Assembly: GCA_011319805.1 (NCBI GenBank)
Contig: SJRY01000038.1
Span: 124,001-188,000 of the forward strand
Source of the DNA: Macrocybe gigantea
Taxonomy: Eukaryota > Basidiomycota > Agaricomycetes > Agaricales > Callistosporiaceae
DNA length: 64,000 bases
Reading direction: 5' to 3'
The position numbers and the translations under genes are program-made. Numbering within the stretch: position 1 is the stretch's first letter; the number at the start of each line of letters is the position of its first letter. Shown one piece after another: positions 60,041-64,000 of this stretch. The notes under the pieces were generated by a model, which saw only the letters and a list, made by a program, of their open reading frames with translations, ran no database searches and was not told the origin of the DNA.

Positions 60041-62117
60041 TTATCGAGTACGAAGGGAATCGTAGCCCCTGCCATCGCGCCTCAACAGTGCTTCAATAAT
60101 CTTCATCCCTTCCAGGACTTTCTCCTCCTCCAGGCGCTGACCCACAACCTGCACGCCGACAGGGAGACCATTCATCTGTGCAGCATCGTACAACTTGTAC
60201 GACCCTCTCTCAATCGCGTTTCGGGGCTTGAACATCGGCGATGTCGGCAACTTGTCCAACGTCGCATCGACGTGAGTCACAGGAAGGATGCCAGCAGAAT
60301 AATCAAGCTGAAGAGATGAGATGCTAGATGAAACCCACGTACACGTCTTACGCTCGTTACTGATATGGACTTACCAGGTTGAAGACCAATGCATATTCGC
60401 AAGCCGAGAAGCTTTCTTTCATGCCGTTGTGGGGAACTGAAGGATTTGGATTGGGTACCGAAAGGACAAAGTCCAACTTCTGCTCTTGCCACATCTCAAA
60501 CCAGCGCCTCTTGAAGTCTTCCCGCTGAGCAATCAGAGCATAATACTCCCCGATGGTCTTTTCGTGCCAGCCCTCGATCAACTTAGCATAGACAGTGTCA
60601 TGCCTGATGTACCTCAAATACCAAGCATATATCTTCTTGATCCAGCGAGGAAGGGCAAACATACGCATGCTCTGGGTGACACCTGCATCGTTTGTTTCGC
60701 ACCAGCGAATTGGCTTGGTGGCGGTCTTGCCTGCCATTCAGGATGAGAAAGGTTTGTCTATCATCGTTCCATCAAACAACACAAACCGGCATCAGCTAAC
60801 AGGAGACGGGACGCGATGTTCATCCCTTCGAAGGCATCGGGAGGATGTCTGAGAAGAAAACATGCCTCAGGGTTCTGCAGCGAAAGTTGAAACACATACA
60901 TTGTTACCGTTTCATGTCCATGGTTATTTAACGTGTCGACTACAATCTGCAGTGCTCGCTTGCATGCAGGAGACGGAGCAACGACCCCTTTGGTCATAAT
61001 AACTAGATCAAAACCAGAAAACGGATTGACAAGGACTACATACCGTCGTCCCATATCACACCCCACCTTAGTGTCTTGCTCGAGATGTCAGTGGCCCGCC
61101 ATGGCAGCGCAATGCACTGTGAACCGTGGACTTCGATGAAATGCTCACGATCTAGATGTATAGAGAACGCACTGATGGGTCGTATTTCCAAGGCTCCATG
61201 CTCACCACGGCTGTCCAGAATGTTTCTAGGTCTTCAAGCGTACGTGCCATTGGGGAGTACACCGCGGGGACGCCATCCTGCCCAGGCATACTGGTTGTAT
61301 TTCCTGTCCGCGGGAAACGTGTTGTTGATGCTCTGATGGTGTAGATGCCACAGTAATGGGAAGGGACACGAACGGAGCCGGCAACGTCTGTACCAATGCC
61401 GATTCTAGAACCGCCGTATGCAATCAGTGCTGCTTCTCCACCAGTTGAGCCTCCCGGAGAGAAACGCTTGTTGTACGGATTGGTCGTTCTTCCCCAAACA
61501 TCAGAGTAGGACTCATATGACAGTAGCGTGATTGGGATATTGGTTTTTACGTAGGGAATAGCCCCAGCGTCCAGAAGGAGCCGCACAAGCGCCGAATTCT
61601 TTGTTGCCGGCCTTCCGACCCATGCTGAGTATCCAATGCAGGAGTCGAAGCCTGTAACATTCACTGTCTGAGGGCGGAAGGCATGAATAAGATGGGGTTG
61701 CCGGGGAGAACCACAGAAAACTTTCGGCGCACATCTTTGAGACTGACGGGCACGCCAGCAAGAGGGCCGTTCCTGTTGCATTCGGTAGCCCATTTCTCAG
61801 CGGCCGAAATCATGATCTCTGTGAGACAGTTTGTAGCTGCTTGGGCCTTGATCGCTTTTTTTCCGTAAGTAGTGAGTATGTCGAGCGGCTCTATGCTCCC
61901 GGAATGCACGCCGGCAACCAGAGATGCAATAGGTTGCTCGAGGATGGCATGATCTGCAGGCGTGAGAGGATCGTGGTATTGCCGTCCCAATGATGCAATG
62001 CGCTGCTCGCGTTCTGTCTGTTTGGATCTACTGCTTTCAGGTTAGTCCAACAAAAAAGAAGAGAGACAATATTTGTACACACCATGCACGCCAGTGAGCT
62101 ATGTACGCGAACAACAT
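60041..62117 (-). CDS. Amidase-signature hydrolase (acetamidase/FAAH-like)
   Basis: Hydrolyses an amide with a Ser-Ser-Lys triad. Exon 1 (from 62117, MLFAYIAHWRA) is short, then SKQTEREQRIASLGRQYHDPL. Catalytic Lys in GPLAGVPVSLKD, cis-Ser region SPGGSTGGEAALIAYGG (Thr where most members have a second Ser), nucleophile Ser in GIGTDVAGSVRVPSHYCGIY. Downstream blocks WGVIWDDGVVAPSPACKRAL, HPPDAFEGMNIASRLLLADAG and NGLPVGVQVVGQRLEEEKVL complete a fatty-acid-amide-hydrolase-like fungal amidase of about 560 residues. Introns include about 61742-61674, 60901-60850 (gtatgt) and 60374-60309. Substrate unknown. No frame damage seen, in contrast to several neighbours. Confidence 0.9.
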
Positions 62118-63487
62118 GGCAGTCAATGAGGAACGACGAAGCCCTTCCGTCCCACAATTACATGATCCTGCTTCTGAGCCATGTGAGCATCTAGGTCCAA
62201 CTTGCCTCGTTATTACATAAGGCCACCCACCCACGATATGTCAGTGAATGAATGTCTGGCGTGTTCAGCAGCTCCCCCTTCTGTTTCGCGTATCGTTCCG
62301 ATCATTCACACCATCCTGGCGCGGCATATTCTAGATTACCAAAAAGGCGCAAACTGAGATGGATGAGGTATCGCAGATCTACCGTAGTGCATCTCTCATA
62401 CCAACTCTCAGGTGCTAATCAACGAGCGTCTTTTTCCTGAGCGAAATGCTGTACCCGCTATCGTTTGTGCGCTAGAAGAAAAAAAACGTGAGCCTGTCTT
62501 CCTCCTTGAGTGGCCAATAAAAACTGCTATAAAAGCGATCTACCGTCAAGTTTTGTAGTGATGCCACGCATGGTGAGTTGCTCTTCTTGTCAACGTTGTT
62601 CCCGAGTAGAGAATATACGCCTTGGCTTGAAACCTTGACATGTCGGCACGTGCCATAGAACTTCGCTAATACATCGCTAACGCATCACGAAACTGGCCCG
62701 GCACTGCTGTGGCTGGTCTCTTGACCCCAAGAGAAAATGCATTAAGATCCACGTCCTATTTATTCTGGAGGTTTTTCTACAGAAAACAGCAGTCTTTTTT
62801 ACCAGAAGATCAAGTTATTGAAATATTTGCCTTTTCTGTTGATAGAACTCTGGAGTAAATAGGACCTTGAAAGCTTTTTCCCATGGTTATACAGTACCTT
62901 CTGGCCACAGCAGTGCAGGTTAACCCATCGATATGCATTTTGCCAAGATTAAGACGAGACGTCCCAAAGGGCAGGATCGGGGTGCTCTCCGCTTCGTTCG
63001 TTGAAGGGGAGTGGTGCAAAGGCCTTTAAAGCCTGCTGAGATCTTTCGTCGCTTGCTTATCTATGAACCCATTACGATATGCAGGACGCGACAATGTTGT
63101 TGGACCATGTCTCCCGACGTTTCTACGTCGAGGAAGCTGGCCTTGTTCGTCACCCCTCAAAAGTTCACTGGGGACGTTGACAACTATTGCTTCCCTTGCT
63201 AGGTATAAAGATCTTGAGGTCGAAGCCGATGTTTACTGGATCAACAATCGGGAATCCCTCATTGAGACCAAGCCGGAATATATCGCATGCGGGAACGAAG
63301 CAAGGATGGCAGCAATTTACGGAGATTTTTATATCATCATAAGAATCGGAGAATAGGGATACAGGTGACCTGAGGAATAATAAGGGACCAGGTATTTCTT
63401 TCTTACAGTTGTCGCTTTAAAGCTTCGCCTATCTAGTACGTTCGAGTTGTCCGTAGTAGATGCCGAATGTGTTGGAATACACGAATT
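62118..63487. other. 1.4-kb region with a possible unresolved gene
   Basis: A clean tataaaag (62528-62535, plus) lies 38 bp before an ATG at 62573, and an exon-like stretch at 63204-63355 (YKDLEVEADVYWINNRESLI then PEYIACGNEARMAAIYG, stop 63353-63355) follows a good acceptor (cttgctag). I cannot join these into a gene with a known domain. The rest shows nothing. Confidence 0.3.
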
Positions 63488-64000
63488 TCATGATACAGAT
63501 TCGGGGACATTTTCACGACGGCTGGTGCCACAGCTTTTCTTGTGTTCGGACCAATGAAAACGTTGACAATCAGCATCGCAATACCTAAGCACCCAAAAAG
63601 TAAGCACGATCATGAGCGGGAGAGGAAATGCGATGGCACTTGCCTAGCTCTTGAACAGCCGCCGCCTGTGAGGAGAGAATTGCGTTCAGTAGGACAGGGG
63701 GGAGACTTGGGAAAATCACCAACATTTTCTCAGCGCTGCAGATGTATTCGTACACCAGGAGCATCTGTACATCTCGACGTGGTTCCTGTTGATCCTCGGG
63801 TGAAGTCGAAGGACAGTCAGCTCCTCTCTCCCTTCGTCATCGAGGTGCTTTCCCTCTAGCCACGCCGCCAAATCTTCGCGTAGCTTTTCTGGAGGGACGT
63901 TTTGCTTATCCAGATCTTGCGACGGATCCGTCTTCGCGAAGATATGGCCGTATTGCTCGACCGCTTTCGGGTACGTCTGAACGACCATTTCCTGAGCCAG
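63488..64000 (-). CDS. MYND zinc-finger protein, 3' part
   Basis: The gene runs off the right end; this is its C-terminus. The last large exon encodes KAVEQYGHIFAKTDPSQDLD, LREDLAAWLEGKHLDDEGRE and RCSWCTNTSAALRKC, the first half of a MYND finger. A 22-nt microexon (63665-63644) encodes GGCSRA, and the last exon gives RYCDADCQRFHWSEHKKSC, completing C-x2-C...C-x2-C...YCDADCQ...H-x3-C. Introns: 63723-63666 (gttggt donor, cacag) and 63643-63585 (GC-AG, donor gcaagt). The end is ENVPESVS with stop 63490-63488. Many fungal proteins end in such a finger; the rest of the protein is unseen. Confidence 0.82.

Overview
This is a piece of a nuclear genome from a filamentous basidiomycete, most likely an agaricomycete. 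The evidence is dense 45-70 nt GT-AG introns, a fungal alpha-aminoadipate reductase (LYS2), an HMG-CoA reductase of basidiomycete layout, a PriA/CPL1-type secreted protein and a multipass membrane protein of a family I associate with basidiomycetes. Genes were rebuilt by joining exons at splice consensus and checking the result against family motifs, so outer coordinates are firmer than some internal exon edges.

Layout. 1-10.7 kb: 3' part of ENP2/NOL10, a zinc MDR dehydrogenase, an RBR E3 ligase, LYS2. 11-17.8 kb: a GNAT acetyltransferase and HMG-CoA reductase, both on minus. 18.9-30.8 kb: ribosomal protein eL42, NAA15 (minus) sharing a very short bidirectional promoter with PDS5 (plus), and an omega-amidase type nitrilase. 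31-40.4 kb: a type-B carboxylesterase, SRP19 divergent from a JTB-like membrane protein, and a GH18 chitinase. 41-55 kb: a recently duplicated array of EasG/FgaFS-like NmrA-type oxidoreductases, with four intact 'type 1' genes and three decayed 'type 2' copies. One unit is inverted, so that a PriA/CPL1-like secreted protein, a DUF5648-like secreted protein and SWC5 sit between inverted arms. 55-64 kb: RCE1 CAAX protease, a seven-TM-like protein, an amidase, and the 3' end of a MYND-finger protein.

The housekeeping genes (ribosome assembly, translation, N-terminal acetylation, cohesion, SRP, prenyl-protein processing, lysine and sterol synthesis) do not form a pathway cluster. The EasG-like array is the one clearly accessory, fast-evolving region.

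A striking property of the whole window is that about 20 positions in conserved genes each lack exactly one base, nearly always a G or C in a short run, and restoring frame there restores the family sequence. I read this as homopolymer error in the assembly, not as many broken essential genes. Other recurring features are at least four GC-AG introns, two 37-nt introns and a 22-nt microexon. I saw no tRNA, rRNA, CRISPR array or intact transposon.
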